Origin: Cycas panzhihuaensis
Taxonomy: Eukaryota > Cycadophyta
Direction: 5' to 3'
Assembly: GCA_023213395.1 (NCBI GenBank)
Contig: CM041465.1
Span: 174,413,741-174,477,740, forward strand
DNA length: 64,000 bases
Each line of letters opens with the position of its first letter. Position 1 is the first letter of the stretch. Position numbers and translations under genes: made by a program. A model generated the notes under the pieces. That model was not told the origin of the DNA. It worked only from the letters and a program-made list of their open reading frames with translations, and did no database searches. Below, piece by piece: positions 33,361 to 45,335 of the stretch.

Positions 33361-34790
33361 ATTCTGATAAAAGAAGGTCAAAATTGGATGCAAAAGCATA
33401 GAATGCATTTTAATAGGCTACAAGAAAATTCAAAAGCCTACAAATGCATAGATCCAAAAACTAATAAAATTTATGTAAGCAGAGATGTTTTTAATGAAGA
33501 AAACTCTGTTGAATCCTCACAAATTAGAATAATAGAAGATGAGAAGAAAAATGAACAGGAAGCTGTCAGATGTGAAGGGACGCAAGAAGATGATCAGCAA
33601 GAAAATAAGTCAGAAATTACCTCAGAAAATCAAGAAGCTGAAGAAAGAAGTGGTTCGGAAATCACTTTAGAAGAAGGACAAGCAGATTCATCTTCAACCA
33701 GTCAAGTACCAGAAGACATGATTGAAAAAGAAGACCCACAAAAACAGAAAAAGCTGCCAAAATGGTACATTAAAACAGTTGAAGAAGGAAGCGTAATAGA
33801 ACAGAAAACACAGGGACAAAAGTCAAGAGCCCTCCTAAGCAAAGTGGAACCACAGAACTTTCAAGAAGCAAAAGATCATCAAGAATGGAAAGCAGCAATG
33901 GACAATGAAATGAACTCAATCAAGAAGAATCAAACGTGGGAGCTAGTAGAACTACCTGCCAATAAATCAACTATAAACTGCAAATGGGTTTACAAAACAA
34001 AAAGGGGAATGGATGGCAAAATAGAAAAATACAAGACAAGGTTAGTTGCAAAAGGGTACACTCAAACAACAGGAGTAGATTTTGATGAGACTTTCTCTCC
34101 AGTTGCAAAAATGAATACAGTAAGAACAGTAATTGCCTTGGCTGCAGCACAAGACTGGAAAATCTCACAGCTAGATGTAAAAAGCGCCTTCTTGAAGCGG
34201 TGAGTCGAAGAAGAAGTCTATATGCAACAACCGTAAGGATACCGAGCAAAGGCGGGAGAATCTGGTTTGCAAGCTAAAAAGGCTCAGATGGTCTAAAACA
34301 AGCGCCACGCTGGTATATAAATTAGATCATTTTCTTGAAGAAAATAAGTTTGTTCAGTGCAACTCGACTCCAGCCTCTACATAAGAAAAACAAACAATAA
34401 GATAACAATAATTGTTGTCTATGTAGATGATATGCTCCTCACCGAGATGACGAAGAAGGAATTAAGTGGATCAAAAGTCAAGCTGCAGAAAAATTTGAGA
34501 TGATGACTTGGGACTTCTAAATTACTACTTGGGACCTGGAGGTAGGTCAACATCAAAACTATATAACCTTGTCCCAAAGTAACTACATCAAAAGTCTGCT
34601 TGTTCGATTTCAAATGGAGAATTGCAATCCATGCACAACACCCATGGAAACAAACTGTGATTTAATGCGTAGATAGTATAGAAAAGGATGTAGATGTCAC
34701 ACTATACAGGCAAATGATTGGAAGTCTGATCTATTTAACAGCCACCAGGCCCGACATATCCTACTCAGTTGGACTAATATCCGAGATACA
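33361..34790 (+). pseudogene. Copia reverse transcriptase with acidic integrase tail
   Basis: A long frame to 34203 carries an acidic Glu-rich tail and then RT from DHQEWKAAMDNEMNSIKKNQ through SQLDVKSAFLK, ending in a TGA at 34201. After several small deletions the catalytic box appears as VVYVDDMLLT near 34408-34440. The RT thumb is compressed and frame-shifted. Confidence 0.88.
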
Positions 34791-35364
34791 TGCAAAATCC
34801 AAAGTTGAGACACTGGCAAGCTGCAAAAAGAGTCTTGAGATATCTCAAAGGAACAACAGATTTCAAGTTAGTATACTTGAAAGGGTATCCAGTTGAAATA
34901 TCGTGGTCTGCGACTGACTGGGCAGGTGACAAAGAACAAAGGAAATCCACCAGCGGATATTGTTTCTTCTTAGGAGCCTCAATAATCTCATGGTGTAGTA
35001 AGAAACAAACTACAGTAGCTCTCTCCTCTACAGAAGCGGAATACAAAGCAGCTACATTAGCAACTTGTGAAGCTATATGGTTAAGGCAACTTTTGTTCGA
35101 CTTGGATCAACAGCAAAAAGAAGCAACCTCCTTGAAATGTGACAATCAAAGTGCCATCAAGCTGACCAAAAATCCAGTTCTACATGCAAGGACAAAACAC
35201 ATTGAAGTTCATCATCATTTCATAAGAGAAAAATCGTAATAAAGAGATAGACTTGGAATCATCCCTCAAATAGAACAAGTTGCAGATCTTCTCACAAAAC
35301 CTCTTGGAAGAGAAAGACTCAAATATTTAAGAGACAAAATTAGATTATTAGAGATAAAACATTA
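34700..35364 (+). pseudogene. Copia RNase H
   Basis: An open frame from about 34790 to 35239 shows the KRVLRYLKGT start, DWAGDKEQRKSTSGYCFFL, the SSTEAEYKAATLATCEAIWL motif with catalytic Glu, CDNQSAIKL and KHIEVHHHFIREK. The typical ADLLTKPLGRERL-like tail follows in another frame. This domain is nearly intact. Confidence 0.92.
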
Positions 35365-35587
35365 AGAGGGGGTGTTAAGATATAATGTTTTATCTAGGTA
35401 TAAAAGGGGGTCATGTTAAGACCACCCTCAATATAGTCATTGTGTAAGATGATGCCACTTGGCAGTATCATAGCGATTGGTTACATTAGAGGTTGTAACC
35501 ATCACATTGTTGATGTATACTTAAGAAGGTTGAATCTCAATTGAAAACATACTTCTTTTCTGTCTAATTTAGATCAGTCTTTGCTCT
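35362..35587 (+). repeat. Polypurine tract and truncated 3' LTR of the nested copia element
   Basis: TTAAGAGGGGG ends at 35372, and TGTTAAGATATAATG starts the LTR at 35373. The LTR stops at GCTCT (35587). The corresponding 5' LTR continues for 11 more bases to its CA end. Confidence 0.92.
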
Positions 35588-35913
35588 ATGATGTCAATTC
35601 AATACAAAAGTACAAATAGAAGTTCAATAAGTACCAACACAACCTGTAATAGTCACCAAGCCCTTTGAGGTGGGGATCCTCCTCAGAATTGCATCCCTAA
35701 GGCTGAAAATCTGCAGCTGCCTTAAGGTTGAAAATAAGAGGAAACACTTCACAAATTGATGATGGAGAATGACCTCAAAAGTCCCTATTTACAGGCGCTC
35801 AAACTGGGACATAATGAAGTCGGCCAGGATAGGAAGAGATGCGCCCAAATAACCATTGGAAGTCAGGCACAACAAATGCATAGAGGTCGGCCAGATTCTC
35901 AAGGGTCGCTTTA
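35588..35913 (-). repeat. Outer part of the gypsy 5' LTR
   Basis: It resumes the gypsy LTR after the copia insertion. Its first 56 bases (35588-35643) repeat 30368-30423 with two differences. The outer end on the minus strand reads TAAAGCGACCC where the 3' LTR has TGAAGCGACCC, followed outward by the target duplication GAATG. Confidence 0.9.
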
Positions 35914-35918
35914 GAATG

Positions 35919-36480
35919 ACAGAATGACATGTGCATGACTCCTGCTACAATAGCACCCAAACGACAATAGACGATACCAGAATGGTACCACAAGAACTAA
36001 GACAAATTCTCAATATGAGATGCCAATTGATGTCATTGATGAATAAATTAATCATTAGATGTGTAAGTATTATGTTATGTAATGAAAAATCATATTGTAA
36101 TAAGGTGGCCCTTAGGGAAAGGAGGGATAACGTGGGAAGCCATAAACTACCATGGAAGAATTCGAAAAGATCACCAAACAATCTAATCTAGTGTGTTGGA
36201 CCAACTTTTTCTTTAAATTTGAGACACGAAGTACATCGTGGATCTAGCTATGTGGAGGAAGGTTGGGAGCATATGTGTCTTCTCGTATTTCCCTTCTTAT
36301 CTAGTATACTCCATAAAATTGTGGTGCGAGTTTGTATTTGCTTTGTTGTCATAATGATACTTGTTTGTATGGTTGCAGCCTTACGTGCACCCAATGTCCT
36401 ACTTCAAAATTTCTTTTGATTCTGTGCTGGTTTGCTTGCTACTTCACCTAATTACTTGTGGTGTTATAGTTGTCTTTTAA
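35919..36480. other. Intergenic or intronic DNA without a recognised gene
   Basis: Right flank of the gypsy insertion. Short frames on both strands have no motif. No RSH1 exon content was seen. Confidence 0.5.
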
Positions 36481-37520
36481 CTCACTAAGCATTTGCTCAG
36501 CTTGTCGAACCAACTCCTCGGTGGCAAGTATCATTGTATCTATTTGCAAACAATTGATCGCGCTCGACAAGAAGTAACTTTATAGGGCAGCGATTGGTTC
36601 CATCATATTGTAGAATGATGGAATCAGTTATACCATAAGTCTGCCAGGTGGATCCATTTTACCCATTTGGTTTGGTTTTCTCCCACATAGCATTTTAAAT
36701 ACATTTTTGGACATTTGTTAACAACTTCCAACTGTCTGTCTATCTGTGGGTGATATGATGTGCTCATCGCAAGTTTTGTACTTACTAGTTTGAAAAGTTC
36801 CTTCCAAAAGTTGCTAGTAAATTTGGAATCCCTATTGGACATGATCTTCCTAGAAAAACCATGCGACTTATGGATGTTCTTCATAAAGAGGTTGGTGATT
36901 CGCAATGTGCTAAATGTTGCTTGCATATGAATGAAATGGGCATAATTCATGAGGCAATCCATGACCACAAATATAGCATCCTTCCCTTCAAATTTTCGGA
37001 GCCCCATGATAAAGTTCATGAATATTTCCTCCTATTTTCACTACGGAATTTGTAGTAGTTGTAGTAGTCCTATTTTGTGTGCATTTTGCCTCTTGCCTTT
37101 GACACATGCCGCATTCTATGATGAAGACCTTTGTATCTTTCTTCATACCTTCCCAATAAAAGGAATGCCTTACTCTTTCATATGTCTTGGCCACCCCAAA
37201 GTACCCTACTATTAGGGTTTGATGGTGTTCCTAAAGTATCTTGTTTTTGAGATTTGAATCTCTTGTAGGTAAACCCTACTTTTGTATAGTAGGGTCTTGC
37301 CACTAGTATTCCAATGTGGGCCTATGGTTCCATCATTGTGTCCTTTGATCAACTGCTCGACCTTTTGATCTAAGGCATAGTCTTAGTGGAGCACATCTGG
37401 GCATGAGGGTTAAATGATTGACACTCCCACACAACTTACTTCCTCAAACTTATGAAAGAGTGTCTGCTACTATGTTGCTTTTTCTCTTTTGTACTTGATC
37501 TCAAAATTGTAGTTTTGTAA
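36481..37520 (-). pseudogene. Ty3-gypsy RNase H/integrase remnant, minus strand
   Basis: Frame 37019-36624 shows an integrase core with GKDAIFVVMDCL, SNRDSKFTSNFWKELFKLVS and YHPQIDRQLEVVNKCP. Further upstream on that strand are the zinc-binding region (YERVRHSFYWEGMKKDTK, then CGMCQRQEAKC) and an end of RNase H near 37500. Broken integrase C-terminal sequence continues to about 36481. No LTR was found next to it. It is related to, but diverged from, the gypsy element at its left. Confidence 0.85.
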
Positions 37521-38787
37521 CTTTGTTGGGGTCAAATCACGATTGGATACACTTCGAATAGTAGAAAACATGCCAATGTGTGTTTGACATTGAGAATTAT
37601 GCAAAGAAAGGTCTAGCACACAACGAAGACAATCAAAAGTGCAAGAAAATCTGGTGATAGATCAAAAAGAGGCTCTTGGGGAACGCATGATAGTATGTGT
37701 TCTAGATGGGAACACATATAGGAATGTATGCAAAAATGCACAATAGTCAAGCCAAAATTCAATCATTTCGTCCCCGATCCAATGACATCAGCATCTCAGT
37801 GTTCCTGTACGGTCATACGATTGTTATAGGTGTAATTAATGAGTGTTTAATTGCAATCTTAACAAAAAGGTGCTTTGTTATGTGATGGAATGGTTGTGAC
37901 CTATGATCACAACCACACCCCAAAAGGCATGAAAAGTGGTATTTATAGGTCATGTTCTCACCATTTTGGGTGTGAGGGTCGAGTCAATGAGTCTTGTGAT
38001 ATGTTCTCAAGGTTGAGAGCCTTTTGATCAAATGAGGAGACCATTGTAGTCATTCTTCAGTAATGTAAGAGAGAATGCACAAGTGATATTTGCTTAATGA
38101 AATCAAAGTTAAGCAGTAAACATTATGCAATCGTGTGATGTGTTCATTTGATGAATATGTTAATGTTAAGATAAGATTGTTATGATGTTCTATTGATGAT
38201 ACATGGCATTGTTGTAATAATAATGGATGTTATGATGATACTATGAGTATGTGGATACGTCTATGAGTTAGTGTGTATGGTTGAAAGTGTGAGTAGCGGT
38301 CACTATGTTGAGAATCTCCCTGGGAAGACTACACAGAAGGGACTTTTGACTGTAAGTACTTAGGGACCATGAGTAAAAAGTCAACATTGGTTCTGTTGCC
38401 TAAGTCCACTTGTGGGGGAAAAGCAATCAAAGTTTTTCACTTTACAAACTTATGTCAGAAAACTAAGAAACCCTAGTTGTTGATGTGGTGTTAGGATGTA
38501 ACTAAGCCTTCAACATGCAGGGGACCTTCCAATGACTTTGAAGGTGATCGAGCCATCCAAACAACCTTCACCCAAGGGAATACCATAGTCAAGTAGGAAA
38601 AGGGCAATATGATGGGCAAATAAGTGGAAGACACGAAGGAGTAAGCGAGTGAATTCTATAAGAAAGGACAAGACCAAGGGGAGGTCTATCGAAGAGTCCA
38701 AGGCAAATGAAGCACAAACACCCATTAAGCAAAATGAGGTTGTAGGAGCCCAATGGTATTTACCTCGACCCCAATAGAGTTTGACTA
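37521..38787. other. DNA left of the copia insertion, possibly a gypsy leader
   Basis: No gene recognised. The last ~25 codons before 38788 can be read towards the gag frame that continues at 45336 (MVFTSTPIEF on one side, NPVIASLASTLLGKEKG on the other, with one stop between), so this may be the 5' side of the gypsy gag that the copia element split. Confidence 0.4.
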
Positions 38788-38792
38788 ACTTA

Positions 38793-39276
38793 TGATAGAA
38801 TTAATAATTTATTCATTAATTCATCTTAATGTACTTTCTAATTATATTGTAAATGTGAGTCATTTTAGTAACACAATGTTATAGAGTGCAAATGTACCTT
38901 AAGTTGTAACTTGAAGTTGTGAATTCTAGTTGAGGGGCTAAAAGGCCACTTTCACCAATGTAAGCATGTGTGACGCTTGGTCACTATGCAAACAATCTTT
39001 CATGCATATGCACCACTTGTCCACCATGCATGACCATTGTACTTTCTATATATTGAGGACCTCTCTTAGCAATTGTACATGAATTATTGAGAGGATTTAT
39101 GCTATGTAAGCTTTGTTTATGCTAATGAAAGGTTATTTTGGGGTTTGAACATAATTTCTACCCCTCCAAATTTTCATGCTTTAACCATGCTTATGTGATG
39201 GTGATTATTTATTTGCAATGATTTAGATCTTGGTTGAGAATATAGAAAATTTGTTTTCTCTGATTTGGTATCAGAG
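38793..39276 (+). repeat. 5' LTR and primer site
   Basis: A 471-bp LTR starts TGATAGAATT and ends CTCTGA (CTCTCA in the 3' copy). The primer site TGGTATCAGAG starts at 39266, after two spacer bases. Confidence 0.9.
39045..39054 (+). promoter_or_regulatory. Probable LTR TATA box
   Basis: TCTATATATTGAGGACCTCTC contains a TATA box (39045-39054) that is shared almost word for word with the LTR of the other large copia element (49301-49310), so it is likely the core promoter of both. Confidence 0.55.
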
Positions 39277-40616
39277 TAGGCTATTTTTTTCACTTTTTTT
39301 AGTGAATTTTCACTGCATTTCTTCATTGTTTTCTACTATCACTCCTCACAAAATAGTGGCTAGACTATACAAGGCATCTGCTAGCTGATCTTGCTCCAAA
39401 TTCAAGCTCATCTTGCACTCAAGGGTCCTCTGTATGTGCGGATGTTACAACTATCATACTTTGGTCGTGTGCCTAAAAAAGTCGTATTCGGCTTGTTTCT
39501 TCACCTAAAAATCTCCAGATTCAGTCTGTTAGCTTCTAAGAATCATTACAATCCTATTCCATCCTCAACTATCCTCCATGTTGGTCTTGGACCCATTTTT
39601 CTCATCCAATTCACTTTTCTTTACCTGCAACTACTGAAACCGTGCAACATAACCGCTTAAAATGATCCCCTCATCATGCTCTTCTCAGATCCAAGGTCAA
39701 TTTCATGTTTGAGTGCTTCAACATAGAGATTTCACCTCTTAAAGCTCAAAAAAATCACCCCTATTCAATCGCGCGAATTGGATTTTTGAATTTTCAATAG
39801 TTTTCTAACTTTATGTTATACACTTTGGAATATTCCTAGAATATTCTATTCTTAATATTTGTTTTCACTAAAGTCACTTTATTTTATCATTTTAAAATAT
39901 TTTTTAATGCATTTTTAGTTGTTTTTTAGCATTTTTTAAAAAACCCTAGCTTTATATTTTGACTTTTTAATTTTAAAATATATTTTCAAGTTAAAAAATA
40001 CAAAAAATCTAATAGTTTTTAAAGTTATTTTTAGTTTTATTTAATGGTTTTTTTTAAATTAAACAAAAGAAAATAATTAACAAAATGACATATTTTAGCT
40101 TGAAACATTAAAAAAGATAACTCTTGAATTAATTTTGAGACCATATTAGTCCTGCAAAGGGAACAGTTAGAACCTCTGAAGTTAATTACTCCCACACATG
40201 TGAGTTGTATGCACTTTGACAAGCAACTCATGGGACAAGTCACTATGAGGTGTATTGAGTAGTGGGTTAAGGTGTAAATCCGCAAACTTGGAGTTTGAAG
40301 ACCAGGCTAGACCCAAAGAGGGCGAGTGCCTTGGTTGTTAAGTGTGCCCTTAGGCAAGGATCTAATCGTTAAGGTCGTAAATCTGACACAGGTGGATCCA
40401 CAGTGTCAAGAGGGGTGGCAGAACCTTCTAGTTCTCACGTACCTTTGGATATATAGAGCCCCTGAATTACCACCTGTGAGCAGTTATGCCATCAGACAGG
40501 ACCGTTTCAACTACTAGGGGCTATTAGGCAAGGAGACACAAAGACTTTTGATACTAGCATAGTAAGCCTCTTTAAGTAGATAGGACATTGCTGATACTTA
40601 CACTCATTCAATCATC
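39277..40616 (+). other. Copia leader before gag
   Basis: A non-coding, very AT-rich stretch (39890-40090). Near 39806-39850 a TGTTATACACTTTGGAATAT stretch resembles the leader of the copia element at 50370-50410, supporting common descent. Confidence 0.65.
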
Positions 40617-41640
40617 ATGGCTCTACAAATGGTTGTAGCTAGTACCATCAAATTGTTTGGCATTGATAATTTCTTAGCTTGGAAGAAACAACTCAAGAAC
40701 GTACTTGTAATGAACAAATTGTGGACTTACGTTTTTGGTGCTACACCTAAACTAGTTCACACTCAAAATCTTAATGATCCCATTGTCATTATACCAGTTG
40801 ATCCTATTGCCCTCGCCGCATTTAATAAAAATGATGAAGTCACACTTTCCTTCTTACATCTCTCTTGTGAAGAAAATGCCGACCAAAACATCGAAACATC
40901 TACCACCTTCGTTGAAACCTGGAACATAATCTACTCTTTGTATGAGAGAAAAGATAATGCACAAGTTGTCATGCCTAAGGCCTAATTGTATTCCATTCCT
41001 TATGTTGGCTTTGTTGAAGCCCATTTGACCCAAATTAAAGCATTAAGGAACTAGTTAACTACTCTTGGTCAACCACCTATAAATAGTGATCTGATGTCAT
41101 CCATTGTCAACATATTACCCATTGGTTTCAACTCCCTTATTTCTAACCTATCCCACTCCAACTGTCTTGCCGCATTGGACTTTAATACCTTTGAGGGATT
41201 TCGGCTACAAGAGGAGTGTATCTTAAACAGACTTGGAGATCCTATGTCTTCTTCATCGACCCCTGCTTTAGCTGCACACCATAAAGGAAGACAACAAAGA
41301 CCAAATTAGAACCAACAGTTCGATTTAATGAATTTGAGCCAATAATAGCCATGTCAGCAGCATACAAATCAAGTAGCTTATCACTATTATGGCAAACTTG
41401 GCCACACAACACTAGAATGCAAGAAAAAGATGGCCGACCAACAACAACAAAATTGTCTTGCAAATTGAGGCAATCTTAACCATGGTCATAACAACTTCCA
41501 AGGAAACAGAAAATTGAACTAGAATGCCCAAAACACTAATTAGGGTTATGTACAAAATTAAAACCGTAATCAGAGAAGGAATCAGAATTAAGGAGGCCAC
41601 ATGGCTAATTCCTAGAATTTGTTCTATGTTGCTTCTGTAG
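40617..41640 (+). pseudogene. Copia gag
   Basis: It starts MALQMVVASTIKLFGIDNFL with the DUF4219-like segment (NFLAWKKQLKNVLVMNKLW). The UBN2-type region continues with FVETWNIIYSLYERKDNAQV. A stop at about 40983 and others follow. The zinc knuckle near 41380-41440 reads YHYYGKLGHTTLECKK, with the first two Cys lost. Confidence 0.85.
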
Positions 41641-41910
41641 CTCACTATAGATAAATTCTGGTTGATAGATTTTGGAGCCTCTCGACACATGACCGGTTCC
41701 AAAGACTTACTTACAAATATCGTGCCAGTGAAGAATCAAATAGTGACATTAAGTGATGATGCAATACTTGAGATTGCTAAGATTGGCAATGCTCTCATTC
41801 CATTGACAAATTCTAACATTAAACATCACCTAAATAATGTCTTCTATGTACTTGGGATGACAAGAAATTTGTTATCCCTCAATTAGATAAATAAGTAAAA
41901 GTTTGATGTG
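41641..41910 (+). pseudogene. Copia protease
   Basis: The active site reads WLIDFGASRHMTGSKDLL, with DFGAS in place of DSGAS, so catalysis is doubtful. The motif NNVFYVLGMTRNLLSLNQL-like end follows with a stop at 41884. Confidence 0.85.
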
Positions 41911-43000
41911 CTATTTAGCCACCTTGGTAAATGCCTCATCAGTGATGTCAATGGCAATGTGATTGCAATTGGATATGAGGATCATGGTCTTTACAAGCTG
42001 GACGCCACATCAAAAACTACATTTCTACAAGAAGATCTTGGCACTTGCAGTAACACTGCTTTAGCTTCTAAAGAGCAACCTGCACTTGTTTCTCAGTCAC
42101 TCTCCAAAGATCAATTATGGAATCAATGCCTTGGTCACTTGAATATGAATAGTCTTCAACTGATATTCAAACTGAATGTAGTGCATGGTTGCCAAAAGTT
42201 AAACAGACTATATGTTTTTGTAAATCTTGCATTATGGGAAAGCATCACAGAGCACCCTTCAAATCCAATGGCAAAGTTTGGCATGCTCAGGAACCATTAG
42301 GACTTGTTCACTCAGACATTTGTGGACCCATATCACAAGGATCAATTAATGGTTGTCATTTTTTCATAACCTTCATTGATGATTTTTCTCGCAAGGTTCG
42401 AGTCTATTTCCTTAAGCAAAAATTAGAAGCTTTTGAAAAATTTAAAGAATTCAAAACTAGAGCTGAACTAGAATTCAACATGCCACTCAAAATCCTTCGT
42501 TGTGACAATGGCGATGAATACACCTCAAAATAATTCACCCAATTTTGTAAAAATAATGACATCAAGCAACAACTCTCTGCCCCCACACTCCTCAGCAAAA
42601 TGGAGTTGCTAAGAGGATGAATTGGACCTTGGTCAACAAAGGCAAGGTCATGCTTGCCGCTAAAAATCTTGGACTTCATTTATGGGCCAAAGCAATCAAC
42701 GTGGCTACATATCTTACCGATAGGAGTCCAACCAAGGCAATCATAGATATCACACCTAAAGAGGCTTGGTCAGGTCAAAAGCCTACAATCCCACATTTGT
42801 GGACTTTTGGATGCACAACATATATACACATTCCAAAAGAATAAAGGAAAAGATTGGATGACAAAAGCAGGAAATGCATCTTCATCGAATATATGCCTAG
42901 ATGCAAAGCTTACAAACTATATGATCCTACTACACAACAAATGCATACATCTCAAGATATTTTTTTTTTTTTGAAGAGAACAAGGAATTGGACCCACAAC
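41911..43000 (+). pseudogene. Copia integrase
   Basis: Pre-integrase segment with LWNQCLGHLNMNSLQ (His changed to Gln), then CFCKSCIMGKHHRAPF. Core motifs are VHSDICGPI, FIDDFSRKVRVYFLKQK and RCDNGDEYTSK (Gly to Asp). A stop follows at 42531. The Glu region near 42600 is degenerate. The C-terminal part GLHLWAKAINVATYLTDRSP is still clear. Confidence 0.88.
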
Positions 43001-44830
43001 AAATTTCATTTCCTACTAATTAGAATGACTTTGCAACAACTATTGTTCCTCCTCCATCCATTGAAAATGTTCCTGCAGTTACTGTGGTCCCATTAACTCC
43101 ATCCACATTAAATTCTCTTGGTTCTTCATCTGCATCGGGCCCCTCTACTTCTCCATCAATTCCTTCAGAAGAGCTTCCAGTAGAGGTGACCTCCAAACAA
43201 TTACCAAAATGGTATTTGCAGGCAATCACTTTTGCTCCATCGCCTCCTCAAGCATCAAAGAGGCAATTCAAATATAGGCAATCCACCAATTTTGCCTTAA
43301 TCGCACAGGTATTATCTGCTCCCAAACCTTCCATTTTTGAGGAGGCAGTCACAAACCAAAAGTAGCAGGTTGCAATGAATGAGGAAATGGACTCTATTTT
43401 TCAAAATGATACTTGGGAGTTGGTTGAGCTGCTAGAAGGAAAGAAACCAATTGATTGTCGTTGGCTCTACAAGATCAAATTTCATGTAGACAACTCCATT
43501 TAGCGCCACAAATCTCTCTTGGTAGCCAAAGGTTTCAAATGGATTGAGGGCATTGACAATGATGAAACATTTGCCCTAGTTGCCAACATGACCTCTGTAC
43601 CTCTTGTTTTGGCACTTGCAGCTCAATATCAATTGCTCGTTTACCAAATAGATGTTGGAAACGCCTTTCTGAATGGCGATTTACAAGAAATATATCTGAG
43701 ACAACCTTCTTGCTATGTTGTTCACGAAAAAGAACACTTAGTTTGCAAATTAAGGAAGGCTCTATATGGCCTCAAGCAACTGCCTCGAGTATAGTATGCA
43801 AAGATTGATGAATATTTTCAAAAGCATGGACTTCTTCGTTCATCCTTGAATCCCAATTTGTACATCAAAATCTGAAACAACTTGATTACTCTAATCATCC
43901 TCTATGTTGATAATTTGTTGATTATAGGCAACAACACATAGTGGATTACATATCTCCAATGGGAGCTCAATAGTAGCTTTGAAATGACTGACCTCAAGTT
44001 GTTGCATTATTTTCTTGGCATGGAGGTCTGACAACAACTAGGCCGTATCTTCCTTTCATAGTCTAAATATACAAGAGAGATATTACAGAAGTTTTGAATG
44101 GAGGATTGTAAGCCTTCACCAATCCCAATGGAGACAAGGCTCAAGTTGGACACTGATGAGCATGGCAAACATGTCGATCCCACCTCGTATAGACACCTTG
44201 TGGGGAGTTTGATCTACTTGACTCATACTCGCCCAGACATATGTAGTTAGAATTTGCTCCAAGTTCATGACAGAGCCCAAGGTTTCATATTGGAATGTAG
44301 CCAAGCAAATTTTGAGGTACCTCCACGAGTCGTTGTAATTTGGCATTGATTACTGCTAGGTGGACAATCCTTCCTTGGCAATTTTCATAGATGTAGATTG
44401 GGTTGGATGTCAAGATAGCAGAAGATCGACCTTATAATATTTGTTTCAACCTAGGTTTAGTAGTTGTGTCTCAAAATTGCAAGAAGCAATTGAATGTCAT
44501 CTCGTCATCTACGACAACAAAGTACAAAGTTGTGGTCAATGTAACTACAAAAACTATTTAGCTCAAAAGGATTTTTGTCGAGCTTGGTCTTGAACAGACA
44601 TAGGTCACTCCACTCTTCTGTGACAACCAAAGTGTCCAGAGGATAACAAAGAATTTAGTTTTCCATGTAAGGATGAAGCATATCAATGTGCACCATCACT
44701 TTATCAGAGAACATGTTCAAGACGATGAGATTGATCTTGTCTACATTCCAACCAATGAACAAGTTGTAGACATCTTCACCAAAGCACTTGGCAAAGATAA
44801 ACTCGAGCGGTTTTAGCATCACCTCAGTGT
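43001..44830 (+). pseudogene. Copia reverse transcriptase and RNase H
   Basis: A Ser/Pro-rich linker is followed by LPKWYLQAI and then RT ([59 protein letters not shown]). The catalytic box is ILYVDNLLI (second Asp to Asn). RNase H remnants run from 44200 to 44830 with many stops and end with the MHINVHHHFIRE-like and IFTKAL-like motifs. Confidence 0.9.
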
Positions 44831-44851
44831 TTGAATTAATGAATTCATCAT

Positions 44852-45330
44852 TAAGGGAGGGTGATAAAATTAATGATTTATGCATTAATTCATCTTGATG
44901 TACTTTCTAATTATATTGTAAATATGAGTCACTTTAATAACATAATGTTATAAAATGACAATGTACCTTAAGTTGTAACTTGAAGTTATGAATTCTAATT
45001 GAGGGGCTAAAAGCCCACTTTCACCAATGTAAGCATGTGTGACACTTGGTTACCATGCAAATAGTCTCTCACACATGTGCACCACTTATCCACCATACAT
45101 GACCATTGTACTTTCTATATATTAAGGACCTCTCTTGGCAATTGTACATGGATTATTTAGAGGGTTTATGCTGTGTAAGCTTTGTTTATGCTAATGAAAG
45201 ACTATTTTCGGGTTTGAACATAATCTTTGCCCCTCCAATTTTTTATGCTTTGATCATGCTTATGTCATGGCGATTATTTATTTGCAATGATTCGGATCTT
45301 GGTTGAGAAGATAGGAAATCTATTTTCTCT
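44852..45330 (+). repeat. Polypurine tract and 3' LTR
   Basis: TAAGGGAGGG (44852-44861) precedes the LTR start TGATAAAATT at 44862. The LTR ends TTCTCTCA at 45330, followed by the target duplication ACTTA. Confidence 0.92.
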
Positions 45331-45335
45331 CAACT

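Larger units (their letters stand above)
30424..35587 (+). mobile_element. Ty1-copia element nested in the gypsy 5' LTR
   Basis: The 5' LTR is 30424-30650. The 3' LTR is 35373-35587 and lacks the last 11 bases. Over the shared length the LTRs differ at only three places (one indel, two substitutions), the lowest divergence of any pair here. Gag, protease, integrase, RT and RNase H follow in copia order, but with many frameshifts. The left flank ends in ACAAC, whereas the right flank restarts 56 bp earlier in the host LTR. Confidence 0.95.
24861..35913 (-). mobile_element. Full-length minus-strand Ty3-gypsy element with nested insertions
   Basis: LTRs are at 24861-25331 (3') and 30223-30423 plus 35588-35913 (5', split by a copia element). 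The outer ends are flanked by a perfect duplication GAATG (24856-24860 and 35914-35918). The order on the minus strand is PBS, gag, protease, RT, RNase H, integrase, chromodomain, polypurine tract. It carries a TRIM-like mini-element in gag and a copia element in its 5' LTR. The element ending at 64000 is of the same family. Confidence 0.95.
38793..45330 (+). mobile_element. Full-length Ty1-copia element, defective (TSD ACTTA)
   Basis: LTRs at 38793-39263 and 44862-45330, a primer site, a 1.35-kb leader, gag, protease, integrase, RT, RNase H and a polypurine tract are all in order. It is flanked by the perfect duplication ACTTA (38788-38792 and 45331-45335). LTR divergence by eye is around one in twenty. 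It is inserted in a gypsy gag region. It is the same lineage as the copia element at 49.0-56.65 kb, judging by gag, the leader and the LTR TATATATTGAG core. Confidence 0.95.

Noticed and set aside
33199-34203. A single 334-residue protein
   Set aside because: The long frame joins an out-of-frame integrase stretch to the true integrase tail and RT start. It is a fragment of copia pol, not a distinct gene.
38510-38725. 71-residue minus-strand open frame
   Set aside because: No motif, and it lies in what may be the leader or gag start of a gypsy element on the other strand.
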